A stretch of DNA of 34,479 bases, taken from contig CALWUI010000023.1 in NCBI GenBank assembly GCA_944384705.1, positions 1-34,479 on the forward strand, written 5' to 3'. This DNA comes from an uncultured Clostridia bacterium (GTDB taxonomy: Bacteria; Bacillota; Clostridia; Oscillospirales; Acutalibacteraceae). The notes beneath the pieces were generated by a model. That model ran no database searches, was not told where the DNA came from, and saw only the letters and a list, made by a program, of their open reading frames with translations. The position numbers were made by a program, and so were the translations under genes. Shown piece by piece: positions 7,530-14,657 of this stretch. Numbering within the stretch: position 1 is the first letter of the stretch; every line of letters starts with the position of its first letter.

Positions 7530-9305
7530 TTATTTAAAACAAATTTTAAAAATTTTTTTAAACAGATCTTCGTTATATTTCAATTCTTCAATAAATTTTT
7601 CACTAGGTGTAACATAAATAGTTTTGTAGTCATTATAAATTACCATTCCTGGCTTAGCGCTAGAAGGTTTTTTTACATTTTTGACCAAAGTAAAATCTAC
7701 AGGCACATTAGAAGAATTTTGAGCTTTACTATGATAAGCCGCAATTTTAGCAGTTTTAATTAATATATCATCATTTATATTTTTTTTATCGGCAACCAAG
7801 ATGGTGTGCGAACCTGGTATATCTTTAACATGAAACCACAAATTATTTTTCGACGCTGTTTTTAACGTTAATCCATCATTTTGATAATTATTTCTTCCAA
7901 CCAACACTATAATATTTTCACTTAAATAATATTTTATTGGATCCAAAGCTTTATCCTTTTTGCTCTTCACCTTATTTGGTTTTTCTTTAATATATCCTTG
8001 AGAAAACAATTCATTTTTTATTTCGTCTAATTCATCTTCAAAGCGCACACGATCAATTTCATCTAGCACAGTTTCTATATAGGCTATTTCTTCTTGAGCT
8101 TTACTTATTTCATTTGTCAACTTTTCTATTGCAACTTTCGATTTTTTGTATTCTTGATAGAATTTCTCAGCATTTTTAGCTGGAGTTAATCTCGAGTCAA
8201 GTTTAATTTTTACTTTGCTAAGATTTTCGTCATAAAAATTTTCAAGAGTAACCTCAGAAACTCCATCTTTTATTCTATAAATATTTGCACTAACAAGGTC
8301 TGCAAACAGTTTTAAATTCTTTTTATTTTCGTTATTTTCAAGTTCAGCTACCTGAATTTTTATCTTTTTTTTCAATCTATAAATATTATTATTAATTTGG
8401 TGTCTTAAATTATAAGTTTTAGCACGTATTCTCTCAGCATTATCTCTTTTTTTAAAAAACTCATCTAATAATTGTGAAAAAGTATCACACTTTTTAACTG
8501 CGAATTTATTTTCATATTGAGTTGGTTCAAAAAAAGAAAAATCTTTAGGTATTTCATTGTCATAAACAATAAAAGGTACTCCGCTACATTCATTAACTAC
8601 TTTTTTTAGGCAGTTTAAAATATTTAATAACCCACGTTCCTTATAGGTTTGGGATTTAAACGCGATTTCGTCACAAACTATCGGAGAAACTCCTTTTACT
8701 ACAGAAAGAATTATATCCGAAGTTGATTTATCATTTTTGTAAGCTTGTAGATTTATTCTTTCCACAATTTTTTCGGTACTGTCAGAAAGTAAACTTAATT
8801 TATTCTGAGCAGGAGGCAATTCATATTTGAGTCCAGGCAAAACTTGTCTCTTAGATGAAGTCAACTCATCTATTCGTTTTAATGAGTCTATAATTTTTCC
8901 ATTCTCACCGACCAAAATTATATTGCTGTAGCGTCCCATTATTTCGACTATGACCGAAACTAATGTTAAATCACCTAATTCGTTTTTGCACTCAAAATCT
9001 AAAAATAAAACTCGCTCTAAATCTGGCTGTCTAATTTTAAATAACCTTGCTCCCAACAATTTTTTTCTAAATAGCATGCATAGCATCGGTGGCACAGTGG
9101 GGTTTTGGGGAGGATATTTTGTAAAATTAATTCTGGCACTATTAGCACGAGAACTAATTAACAGTTTATGCACACTTTCTTTATTCCTTAGATAAAAAAC
9201 GAATTCTTCTTTATTTGGCTGATATATTTTGTCCACTCTTGAACCGAGTGCATAGCATTCTATTTCATTTTTTATATGCCTCAAAAAGGCTCCATCCAGT
9301 GCCAT
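7530..9305 (-). CDS. rqcH: ribosome quality control protein RqcH (NFACT family, formerly FbpA)
   Basis: RqcH binds stalled 50S-peptidyl-tRNA complexes and directs C-terminal alanine tailing; older annotations call it a fibronectin-binding protein. The 591 residues show an N-terminal NFACT-N domain (MALDGAFLRHIKNEI, GSRVDKIYQP), a long charged coiled-coil-like middle (about 285-420), and an NFACT-R domain (about 450-560; NNLWFHVKDIPGSHTIL). At the position where the family has the functional DR pair the sequence is LERV (Glu97-Arg98), a conservative change. AGGAGG precedes the ATG by 8 nt. It is the last gene of a minus-strand cluster with the Nif3-family gene and trmK. Confidence 0.92.
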   Translation of the reverse strand: MALDGAFLRHIKNEIECYALGSRVDKIYQPNKEEFVFYLRNKESVHKLLISSRANSARINFTKYPPQNPTVPPMLCMLFRKKLLGARLFKIRQPDLERVLFLDFECKNELGDLTLVSVIVEIMGRYSNIILVGENGKIIDSLKRIDELTSSKRQVLPGLKYELPPAQNKLSLLSDSTEKIVERINLQAYKNDKSTSDIILSVVKGVSPIVCDEIAFKSQTYKERGLLNILNCLKKVVNECSGVPFIVYDNEIPKDFSFFEPTQYENKFAVKKCDTFSQLLDEFFKKRDNAERIRAKTYNLRHQINNNIYRLKKKIKIQVAELENNENKKNLKLFADLVSANIYRIKDGVSEVTLENFYDENLSKVKIKLDSRLTPAKNAEKFYQEYKKSKVAIEKLTNEISKAQEEIAYIETVLDEIDRVRFEDELDEIKNELFSQGYIKEKPNKVKSKKDKALDPIKYYLSENIIVLVGRNNYQNDGLTLKTASKNNLWFHVKDIPGSHTILVADKKNINDDILIKTAKIAAYHSKAQNSSNVPVDFTLVKNVKKPSSAKPGMVIYNDYKTIYVTPSEKFIEELKYNEDLFKKIFKICFK

Positions 9306-9337
9306 AGTAACGCCCTCCTGCTTTCAAATCTAAAAAA

Positions 9338-10117
9338 TTAAGCCATATATTTAATTCCATCTGTAAATGATTTTGACTTTTTAAATTCAATATCCTTAAA
9401 TTCTTTAGATAATTTTTGAATCAGCGGCAATATTACAACATCTTCTGTCTTAAAATGTCCTGCATCAACAATACAAATTTTATTTTTTAGGCCTTCTAAA
9501 ATTTCGTGATGTTTAATCTCTCCTGTAACAAAAGCATCTACTCTTTGCTTTATTGCCGCACTAATTAAATCTCCTCCTGCACCAGAACAAACTGCAACTT
9601 TTTTTATGCTTATGTCAACTTCTGTATATCGAACTCCATTACAGTTTAATTTAGCCTTTACAAATTTTGCAAACTCATCACAATAATAGCTTTTTTCAAG
9701 TTCTCCAAATAAGCCAAAAGAAACTTCTCCTAATTTAGAAACATAACTAGAAAGTGGCAATATTTTCTGTAAAGACAATGCCTCAGCCAAACAAGAATTT
9801 ACACCAAAATTAGCTACATCCAAATTGGTATGTGCGCAAATTGCTGAAATTTCATTCTTAGCTAAAATATATGGAATATCTTCATTTTCTAATTTTTTTA
9901 TTGCATTAAATATTACCGGATGATGGCTTATTATCAAATTTGCTCCCAGAGTTTTTGCCTCAAATATTACATCTTTAGTAACATCAAGCGCTACCAAACA
10001 TCTTTTTACTTCTGAACTTTTATCGCCCACCAAAATACCAACATTATCAAAATCCATTGCTGTTTTAAAAGGTGCAAAACTATCAATAAAGTCAAAAATA
10101 TCAGAAACTTTAATCAT
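9338..10117 (-). CDS. Nif3/YqfO-like dinuclear metal-centre protein
   Basis: A 259-residue member of the Nif3 family (GTP cyclohydrolase 1 type 2 homologues), which form toroids with a dinuclear metal site. Visible hallmarks are FDNVGILVGD, LIISHHPVIFN with its metal-binding His pair, ICAHTNLDVA, VAVCSGAGGDL, FVTGEIKHHE and IVDAGHFKTE. It is the short form without the central PII-like insertion of longer homologues. The ATG overlaps the trmK stop (ATGA), and the ribosome site AAGGAG lies within trmK, so the two are translationally coupled. The molecular role of the family remains poorly defined. Confidence 0.88.
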   Translation of the reverse strand: MIKVSDIFDFIDSFAPFKTAMDFDNVGILVGDKSSEVKRCLVALDVTKDVIFEAKTLGANLIISHHPVIFNAIKKLENEDIPYILAKNEISAICAHTNLDVANFGVNSCLAEALSLQKILPLSSYVSKLGEVSFGLFGELEKSYYCDEFAKFVKAKLNCNGVRYTEVDISIKKVAVCSGAGGDLISAAIKQRVDAFVTGEIKHHEILEGLKNKICIVDAGHFKTEDVVILPLIQKLSKEFKDIEFKKSKSFTDGIKYMA

Positions 10118-10836
10118 TGTTTATTCTCCTTTATAATTTGTTCAAGCTCTAATATTACCTCAGAAATTTCTCTGACTTTTTTTAATTTTTTTGTTAATAT
10201 ATAACCTTTTAATTTATTTTTTAAATCTCTAATCACTCTTTTTATATAAGAGCAATTTTCAAAAGTAAGATTATCACCTAGCTTACCTATATACGTGTAG
10301 ATCCTATCAAAATTATAAAAATCCTGCTCAAAATACACCGACATTACAGTATAAACTTTATTATGATCAATTATAGCTTGTTCTGAATCTATCTTAAAAT
10401 GTTCTCGAGTTAAAAATTCTCTTAGCTCTGCTTCTGAAGACATAGGCTGTAAAATCAGGTGTTTAGATTCATTCTTTAACCAATCTGCTCTACTTACAAT
10501 TTTAGCAATTAATTCTCCACCCATACCGGCAATTATAATGTCGTCCACTTCACCTGGCTTTATTTTACCGAGCCCATCGGAAAGTCGTGTTTCAATTTGC
10601 TCTTCTAGGCCAAATCTTCTTATGTTGTGTGTTGAATTCAATAAAGGTCCCTCTCGAACATCTGTAACAATTGCATGCGGAATTAACTTATTTAGAATGA
10701 GCCATATTGCAAGATACGCGTGATCTGCACCGATATCTGCTATAAACTTTCCAGGCCTAACATTTTTAGCACACAAATAAAGTCTATTATCCAGATTTAT
10801 TTTACAGATTTTCCCCATAAAAATTGTATTCCCCAT
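10114..10836 (-). CDS. trmK: tRNA (adenine22-N1)-methyltransferase
   Basis: TrmK methylates N1 of adenine 22 in bacterial tRNAs using S-adenosylmethionine. The Rossmann methyltransferase signature FIADIGADHAYLAIWL is followed by IVTDVREGPLLNS and DDIIIAGMGGELI, then PMSSEAELREFL and a C-terminal charged helical domain, as in Bacillus YqfN. Linkage to the Nif3-family gene is the same as in many Firmicutes (yqfN-yqfO). The start is uncertain: the ATG at 10836 lacks a clear ribosome site, and the ATG at 10818 has only GGGGA at a long distance. A terminator-like hairpin lies just 20 bp upstream of the first start. Confidence 0.9.
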   Translation of the reverse strand: MGNTIFMGKICKINLDNRLYLCAKNVRPGKFIADIGADHAYLAIWLILNKLIPHAIVTDVREGPLLNSTHNIRRFGLEEQIETRLSDGLGKIKPGEVDDIIIAGMGGELIAKIVSRADWLKNESKHLILQPMSSEAELREFLTREHFKIDSEQAIIDHNKVYTVMSVYFEQDFYNFDRIYTYIGKLGDNLTFENCSYIKRVIRDLKNKLKGYILTKKLKKVREISEVILELEQIIKENKQ

Positions 10837-10847
10837 CTAATTTTAAT

Positions 10848-10880
10848 CAAAACAACCGCCCGGAAGAACTCTCCGAGCGG
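10848..10880 (-). terminator. intrinsic terminator or attenuator before trmK
   Basis: On the minus strand CCGCTCGGA and TCCGGGCGG (right arm 10872-10880, left arm 10856-10864) form a 9-bp stem with one G-T pair and a 7-nt loop, followed by TTGTTTTG. It ends the DUF1858 gene transcript. Because trmK begins 20 bp later with no room for a full promoter, trmK must be reached by read-through or by a promoter overlapping the hairpin. Confidence 0.75.
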
Positions 10881-10898
10881 AAATAAATTTTAGCTATT

Positions 10899-11099
10899 TT
10901 ATTTTGAGCTAATGTGCTCGTTTATTTTTTTTATAAGTTCATCTGCATTTGTTCCGTGAACCATACAAGCTTCTTCTATAGTTTCTCCGCGAGAAGAAGG
11001 ACAGCCCAAGCAATGCATCCCTATTTCTAAAAAATACTTAGCAGTAGTATCGTCAAAATCTAACACATCGCCAATAATAGTATTTTTATCAACTACCAT
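10899..11099 (-). CDS. DUF1858 / hybrid-cluster-associated redox disulfide protein
   Basis: A 66-residue protein of the DUF1858 type, often found near redox enzymes in anaerobes. It carries the conserved MHCLGCPSSRGETIEEAC motif with a CxxC pair and a third Cys, preceded by a short helical VDKNTIIGDVL start and followed by a HGTNADELIKKIN helix. AGGAGG stands 8 nt before the ATG. It is monocistronic as far as visible: promoter at 11151-11179, terminator at 10848-10880. Its partner cannot be told from this window. Confidence 0.85.
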   Translation of the reverse strand: MVVDKNTIIGDVLDFDDTTAKYFLEIGMHCLGCPSSRGETIEEACMVHGTNADELIKKINEHISSK

Positions 11100-11150
11100 T
11101 TTAACAACCTCCTATTTTATTTCCAATCATTATTATACGCATCAAATAAT

Positions 11151-11179
11151 ATATTAACCTCATTAATAATTGTTGTCAA
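11151..11179 (-). promoter_or_regulatory. candidate promoter of the DUF1858 gene
   Basis: On the minus strand TTGACA (11179-11174) is followed after 17 bp by TAATAT (11156-11151). A second possible -10, TATAAT (11137-11132), lies closer to the gene but has a poor -35. Confidence 0.45.
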
Positions 11180-11180
11180 T

Positions 11181-11215
11181 AAAAAAACTCCCAAAACACC
11201 AGCGCGTTTTAGGAG
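11181..11215 (-). terminator. intrinsic terminator of the zinc-ribbon gene
   Basis: On the minus strand CTCCTAAAAC and GTTTTGGGAG form a 10-bp stem with one wobble and an 8-nt loop, followed by T7. It lies 22 bp past the stop codon at 11237. Confidence 0.85.
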
Positions 11216-11236
11216 AAAAATAAAAAAAAAGGGGGG

Positions 11237-11521
11237 CTAAATATGTTGTTCTTCCCTCATCTTAGCAAAGCAATCGCTGCAATAAACCGGACGGTCTTCA
11301 CGTGGTTTAAAAGGAACTTTTGCCTCGCATCCACAAGCTGCACATTCTGCTGAGAACATTTCACGTTCTGGTCTAGCAGCATTTTTACGTGCATCACGGC
11401 ATTCTTTACATCTTTGTGGCTCATTAACAAACCCTTTAGAAGCATAAAATTCTTGTTCACCAGCGGTAAATACAAATTCCTTGCCACACTCTTTGCAGAT
11501 GAGATTTTTGTCTTCGTACAT
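11237..11521 (-). CDS. small zinc-ribbon protein
   Basis: A 94-residue protein with four CxxC pairs forming two likely zinc ribbons: CKECGKEF with RCKECRDARK, and CAACGCEA with YCSDCFAKMRE. The first part matches the probable zinc-ribbon family in small clostridial proteins (KNLICKECGKEFVFTAGEQEFY); the second is a CxxC module of the kind found in proteins with unknown nucleic-acid or protein partners. A GAGG ribosome site lies 11 nt before the ATG. A tRNA-like sequence stands 33 bp upstream on the same strand. The cellular role is unknown. Confidence 0.8.
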   Translation of the reverse strand: MYEDKNLICKECGKEFVFTAGEQEFYASKGFVNEPQRCKECRDARKNAARPEREMFSAECAACGCEAKVPFKPREDRPVYCSDCFAKMREEQHI

Positions 11522-11553
11522 TTAAATATACCTCGCTTTGGATTAATAAAATT

Positions 11554-11628
11554 TGCCCCCGATCGGACTTGCACCGACACCTTTGATATTGACCTAACCA
11601 ACGCTCTTCTACACTAAGCTACATGGGC
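11554..11628 (-). tRNA. degenerate tRNA-like sequence, possible tRNA pseudogene
   Basis: 75 nt on the minus strand fold as a cloverleaf: acceptor GCCCATG with CGGGGGC (one mismatch, one G-T), D stem GCTT/GAGC, anticodon stem TTGGT/ATCAA, T stem GTCGG/CCGAT with a 7-nt loop, discriminator A. Several features are abnormal: the anticodon loop is 9 nt (TAGGTCAAT) instead of 7, the D loop lacks GG, and the T loop reads TGCAAGT instead of TTCRANY. No CCA is encoded. GTC (Asp) is the most natural anticodon reading but is not in a canonical loop. It could be a decayed tRNA, a specialised tRNA, or a tRNA-like leader of the zinc-ribbon gene. Confidence 0.45.
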
Positions 11629-11993
11629 ATGCTTATTTATCATTTAAAAATAGTATAACTCATATAAAATTAAATATAATTGCTATAATCCAAAAACAAT
11701 AGAATAAATTTTGGCTAAAATAAAAGTAAGTTTTTATAATTTACAAAAATCTAATCATTTTAGATTTAATCTTAATATATGATATATCATTAATTCTTTA
11801 TTGTCAATAAAAATTATAAACATTTTTCGATATAATTATCTTATATATAAATTAAATATGGATAATATTACAATATATAGGATATTTTGGAATATTTTTG
11901 TCATTTTATATTAAAAACATTCTGCATTAATGTATCATATTTGCAGCAATCTTTTTTCCGTGTTAAAATAAAAAAAAGTGAGGTTTTAGCTTT
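11629..11993. other. AT-rich intergenic region
   Basis: Divergent gap between the tRNA-like sequence (minus) and the nucleosidase gene (plus). No open frame. There is one 8-bp perfect hairpin (AAATCTAA 11747-11754, TTAGATTT 11760-11767). Several TATAAT-like boxes occur in the very AT-rich sequence, but no pair is good enough to call a promoter. Confidence 0.5.
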
Positions 11994-12686
11994 ATGATAG
12001 GTATAATTAGCGCCATGCAAATAGAAATTGAAGGTATAATAAAACTTATGCACAACACCTCATGCAAAGAATTTGCTCATATGAGATTTTTTTCCGGAAA
12101 AATAGATAATATCGATTGTGTCGTTGCATTATGTGGCCCTGGCAAAGTTAATGCTGCTGTTTGCTCTCAAATAATGATATATAAATATAGGCCAAAATTA
12201 ATATTAAATATAGGCGTCGCTGGAGCGTTAGACAAAAATTTAAACATAGGAGATATCGTGCTTGCCGATTTCGTTTTGCAACACGACATTGATACTTCTG
12301 CTGTAGGTGACGCTTGTGGCTTTATCTCTGGGTTAAATTTGATAAAGATTCCATGTTCAAAAGGTTTAAACAAAATAATAGAAAAATCTGTTCTAGCACT
12401 CCAAGAAAATATACATGTTGGAATAATTGCCACTGGAGATCAATTTATATCTAGCAAACAAAAACTTTTATCTATAAGAAGCACTTTTAATGCACTTGCT
12501 TGTGAAATGGAAGCCGGAAGCATCGGCCAGGTATGCTTTTTAAATAATGTATCATTTTCTGTTATAAAAATAATCTCAGATAATTCCGACGAACAAAGTC
12601 ACATCGACTATGATAAATTTAAATCTATCGCTATAAAAAAAATTACTCAATTAATAAAAATTTTATTTTCTAATTTTGAAAAATAA
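11994..12686 (+). CDS. mtnN: 5'-methylthioadenosine/S-adenosylhomocysteine nucleosidase
   Basis: Cleaves adenine from methylthioadenosine and S-adenosylhomocysteine, clearing by-products of SAM use and polyamine synthesis. The 230 residues contain the family pattern: MIGIISAMQIEIE at the N-terminus with the catalytic-type Glu, CGPGKVNAAVCSQ, NIGVAGAL, ATGDQFI, ACEMEAGSIGQVC (purine and ribose binding) and IKIISDNSDE with the catalytic Asp. The ribosome site GTGAGG is about 11 nt before the ATG, somewhat far. It is an isolated gene convergent with sigF. Confidence 0.93.
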   Translation: MIGIISAMQIEIEGIIKLMHNTSCKEFAHMRFFSGKIDNIDCVVALCGPGKVNAAVCSQIMIYKYRPKLILNIGVAGALDKNLNIGDIVLADFVLQHDIDTSAVGDACGFISGLNLIKIPCSKGLNKIIEKSVLALQENIHVGIIATGDQFISSKQKLLSIRSTFNALACEMEAGSIGQVCFLNNVSFSVIKIISDNSDEQSHIDYDKFKSIAIKKITQLIKILFSNFEK

Positions 12687-12738
12687 AGTCAAATAGTGTG
12701 ATTTTTTATATTTTAATATTAATATCAATTATTATTTT

Positions 12739-12768
12739 CAACATTTTTAACAAAGTTTTAAACTATTA
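12739..12768. repeat. imperfect 29-30-bp direct repeat, copy 1
   Basis: Shares an exact AACAAAGTTTTAAAC core and similar flanks with 12872-12900, 133 bp away in the gap between the convergent mtnN and sigF genes. The gap 12687-12989 holds no gene. Confidence 0.55.
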
Positions 12769-12871
12769 ATAAAAAATCTTATTTTAATTGGATTTATAGT
12801 AATATAATTTTCTAAAATAGAACTTTTTGTCGTTTTTAACGATTAAACTCCTTGTTTCATTTTATATTTAT

Positions 12872-12900
12872 CAACACTTTCAACAAAGTTTTAAACATTA
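12872..12900. repeat. imperfect 29-30-bp direct repeat, copy 2
   Basis: Second copy of the element at 12739-12768. The function is unknown; it may be a remnant of local duplication in AT-rich DNA. Confidence 0.55.
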
Positions 12901-12989
12901 GTGATGATTTTGAAAATTAATCTGCAAAAATAATGCATTAATATGTCTAAAATTGAAAATTAAGTGAAAAATGTAATCATTTTTTTGAT

Positions 12990-13646
12990 TTATCCGCTTA
13001 GTTGAAGCCTTAGATTGTTTAAAATAAATCGTTCTCTTCGCGAAACTTGAACTTGTGTCATACCTAAAATCTTAGCAGTTTGAGTTTGCGTTTGTTTTTT
13101 AAAAAAGCGCAGCAATATTAGAGAGCGATCTTTGTTATTTAATTTGTTTATTATTTGTTTTAATGCAATAATTTCTGCCAATTTTTCGTCTTGAGCTGCT
13201 ACTGGAATATCAATCTGACTTTTACCTTCCTCTGTGTCAATTGTTAGCGAAAGAGGCGCTCTAGATACGTCTAATGCTTGAGCTGCAATCGTTGGTTCAA
13301 TAGATAGAGCTTTGGCTAACTCAGTTATTGTAGGTTCACGCGAATTTTTAGACATAAATTCGTTGATAAACCTGCTAGCTTTTAACGATAGTTCCTTTAA
13401 GCCTCTGCCCACTTTAACTGCTCCACCATCACGAAAAAGACGTTTAATCTCTCCTAATATTACAGGTACTGCGTATGTTGATAATTTTGTGCCTTTCGAA
13501 GCATCAAAAGCATCCACAGCCTTTATAAGACCTACACAACCTGCTTGAAAAAGGTCATCGTATTCTATTCCGCGTCCTTTAAACTTTTGAGCACAAGCAT
13601 GCACTAAGCCGGTATTCTCACTTATTATATGAGATCTACTGTCCAT
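12990..13646 (-). CDS. sigF: forespore sigma factor SigF (SpoIIAC)
   Basis: A 218-residue sigma-70 family factor. Region 2 is seen at about 8-75 (NTGLVHACAQKFKGRG, DDLFQAGCVGLIKAVDAFD, STYAVPVILGEIKRLFRD), region 3 at about 80-135, and a region 4 helix-turn-helix near the C-terminus (QTAKILGMTQVQVSRRE). Position as the third gene after spoIIAA and spoIIAB identifies it as SigF, the first forespore-specific sigma factor, rather than the similar SigG. Its start overlaps the end of spoIIAB by 11 bp, indicating translational coupling. SpoIIAB is expected to hold it inactive until SpoIIAA is dephosphorylated. Confidence 0.94.
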   Translation of the reverse strand: MDSRSHIISENTGLVHACAQKFKGRGIEYDDLFQAGCVGLIKAVDAFDASKGTKLSTYAVPVILGEIKRLFRDGGAVKVGRGLKELSLKASRFINEFMSKNSREPTITELAKALSIEPTIAAQALDVSRAPLSLTIDTEEGKSQIDIPVAAQDEKLAEIIALKQIINKLNNKDRSLILLRFFKKQTQTQTAKILGMTQVQVSRRERFILNNLRLQLSG

Positions 13647-14085
13647 TTTTAGCCACTCTAGGAATTATGTTTTTTGTTAGAGTTATTGTTGTTCCTTTTT
13701 CTAGCTTGGATGTGACTTTTATATTATCCATAAAACTTTGCATTACTGCAAAACCCAAACCGGCTCTCTCTGCACCTCCAGTTGTATATAAAGGCTCCAT
13801 AGCTTGACTAATATTTTCAATGCCACAGCCTTTATCTCTTATTTTTATTATAACTTGTCCGTTTTCAAAAATCTTAACTGATATGTATATTGTTCCTAAA
13901 CCATTTTTATATGCGTGAACTATACAATTTGTAACTGCTTCCGAAATTGCAGTTTTTATATCTGCCACCTCCGAGATAGTAGGGTCAAGCTGTGCTACAA
14001 ATGCTGCAACGGTAGCGCGCGCAAAACTCTCATTTGCAGATTTGCTTATAAATTCGAACTTCATTTCATTTTTTAGTTGTGCCAT
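13636..14085 (-). CDS. spoIIAB: anti-sigma F factor and serine kinase
   Basis: SpoIIAB binds SigF and phosphorylates SpoIIAA. The 149-residue protein is a GHKL-fold kinase: N-box EAVTNCIVHAY (about 49-59), ATP-binding DKGCGIEN (84-91), and a glycine-rich lid GGAERAGLGFAVM (103-115). The N-terminal region NESFARATVAAFVAQLDPT matches the family closely. GGAG lies 10 nt before the ATG, inside the end of spoIIAA, and only 2 bp separate the two genes. Confidence 0.95.
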   Translation of the reverse strand: MAQLKNEMKFEFISKSANESFARATVAAFVAQLDPTISEVADIKTAISEAVTNCIVHAYKNGLGTIYISVKIFENGQVIIKIRDKGCGIENISQAMEPLYTTGGAERAGLGFAVMQSFMDNIKVTSKLEKGTTITLTKNIIPRVAKNGQ

Positions 14086-14087
14086 TA

Positions 14088-14408
14088 TTAAACTTCTCCT
14101 TTTTCAATTACTCCCAATGCTAAAAGTCCCGATATTTTTATAAGCCGCTTTAAATGAGATGGTACATTTATTACAGTTACCTTACCTTTTAGCATTTGCA
14201 TCATTTTAAATCTTCCCATAATTAGCCCTATCCCAGAACTATCCATAAATTGCACCTGAGAAAAGTCTAGTTTTAAAAGTTTTATTTGGTTATTTTGTGC
14301 ATATGCATCGATTTGTTCTCTTATATCTTTTGCTGTATGATGGTCGATGTCTCCTTTTATGAATGCGGTCGCACTTTCTTCGTCTTTTATAATTTTTACT
14401 TCTACCAC
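14088..14408 (-). CDS. spoIIAA: anti-anti-sigma factor
   Basis: SpoIIAA releases SigF by binding SpoIIAB when unphosphorylated. The 106-residue STAS-domain protein has the expected GDIDHHTAKDIREQID segment (19-34) and the phosphorylation site FMDSSGIGLIMGR, with the target Ser at 57 or 58. It starts at GTG 14408; AGGGGTGA lies upstream at a slightly long distance, and no ATG in frame fits better. It is the first gene of the spoIIA operon. The multi-hairpin element at 14456-14576 is just upstream and would insulate the operon from folC transcription. No sigma-H promoter could be recognised with confidence. Confidence 0.94.
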   Translation of the reverse strand: MVEVKIIKDEESATAFIKGDIDHHTAKDIREQIDAYAQNNQIKLLKLDFSQVQFMDSSGIGLIMGRFKMMQMLKGKVTVINVPSHLKRLIKISGLLALGVIEKGEV

Positions 14409-14455
14409 GATCTCAAATCACCCCTAACCTTTGCTCACACTGCATTAATCAAAAA

Positions 14456-14576
14456 GGGGGGCCGCAGGGTTATTTCATATTTGAAATAACCTCTGCGCCT
14501 GATAAAATGCACATATGTAAGACTTAAAATAGTTTTATCAGGCGCAGGCTCAGCTTTGCTGAGCCTGCGGCCCCCT
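14456..14576. repeat. GC-rich multi-hairpin (cruciform) element between folC and spoIIAA
   Basis: About 120 bp far richer in G+C than its surroundings. An outer stem (GGGGGCCGCAGG at 14457-14468 with CCTGCGGCCCCC at 14564-14575) encloses three hairpins: 14469-14490 (9-bp stem GTTATTTCA/TGAAATAAC), 14493-14547 (15-bp stem CTGCGCCTGATAAAA with its complement, 25-nt loop containing ACATATGT), and 14548-14564 (GCTCAGC-TTT-GCTGAGC). Alternative pairing extends the last hairpin to 12 bp (14543-14569). On the minus strand the outer stem ends in CCCCC followed by TTTTT, so it can act as a very large terminator after folC. It could also be a MITE-like or other folded mobile element. Confidence 0.8.
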
Positions 14577-14657
14577 ACGTGCAGCTTATAAAAAAAGTCA
14601 AATAAATAATAGAACAAATATTTAGCAAAACAACTCAAAAAATGCGATAAAAAAAAA

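Noticed and set aside
12990..13646. SigG instead of SigF
   Set aside because: The gene directly follows and overlaps spoIIAB in a spoIIA operon, which is the SigF position; sigG normally lies near spoIIG.
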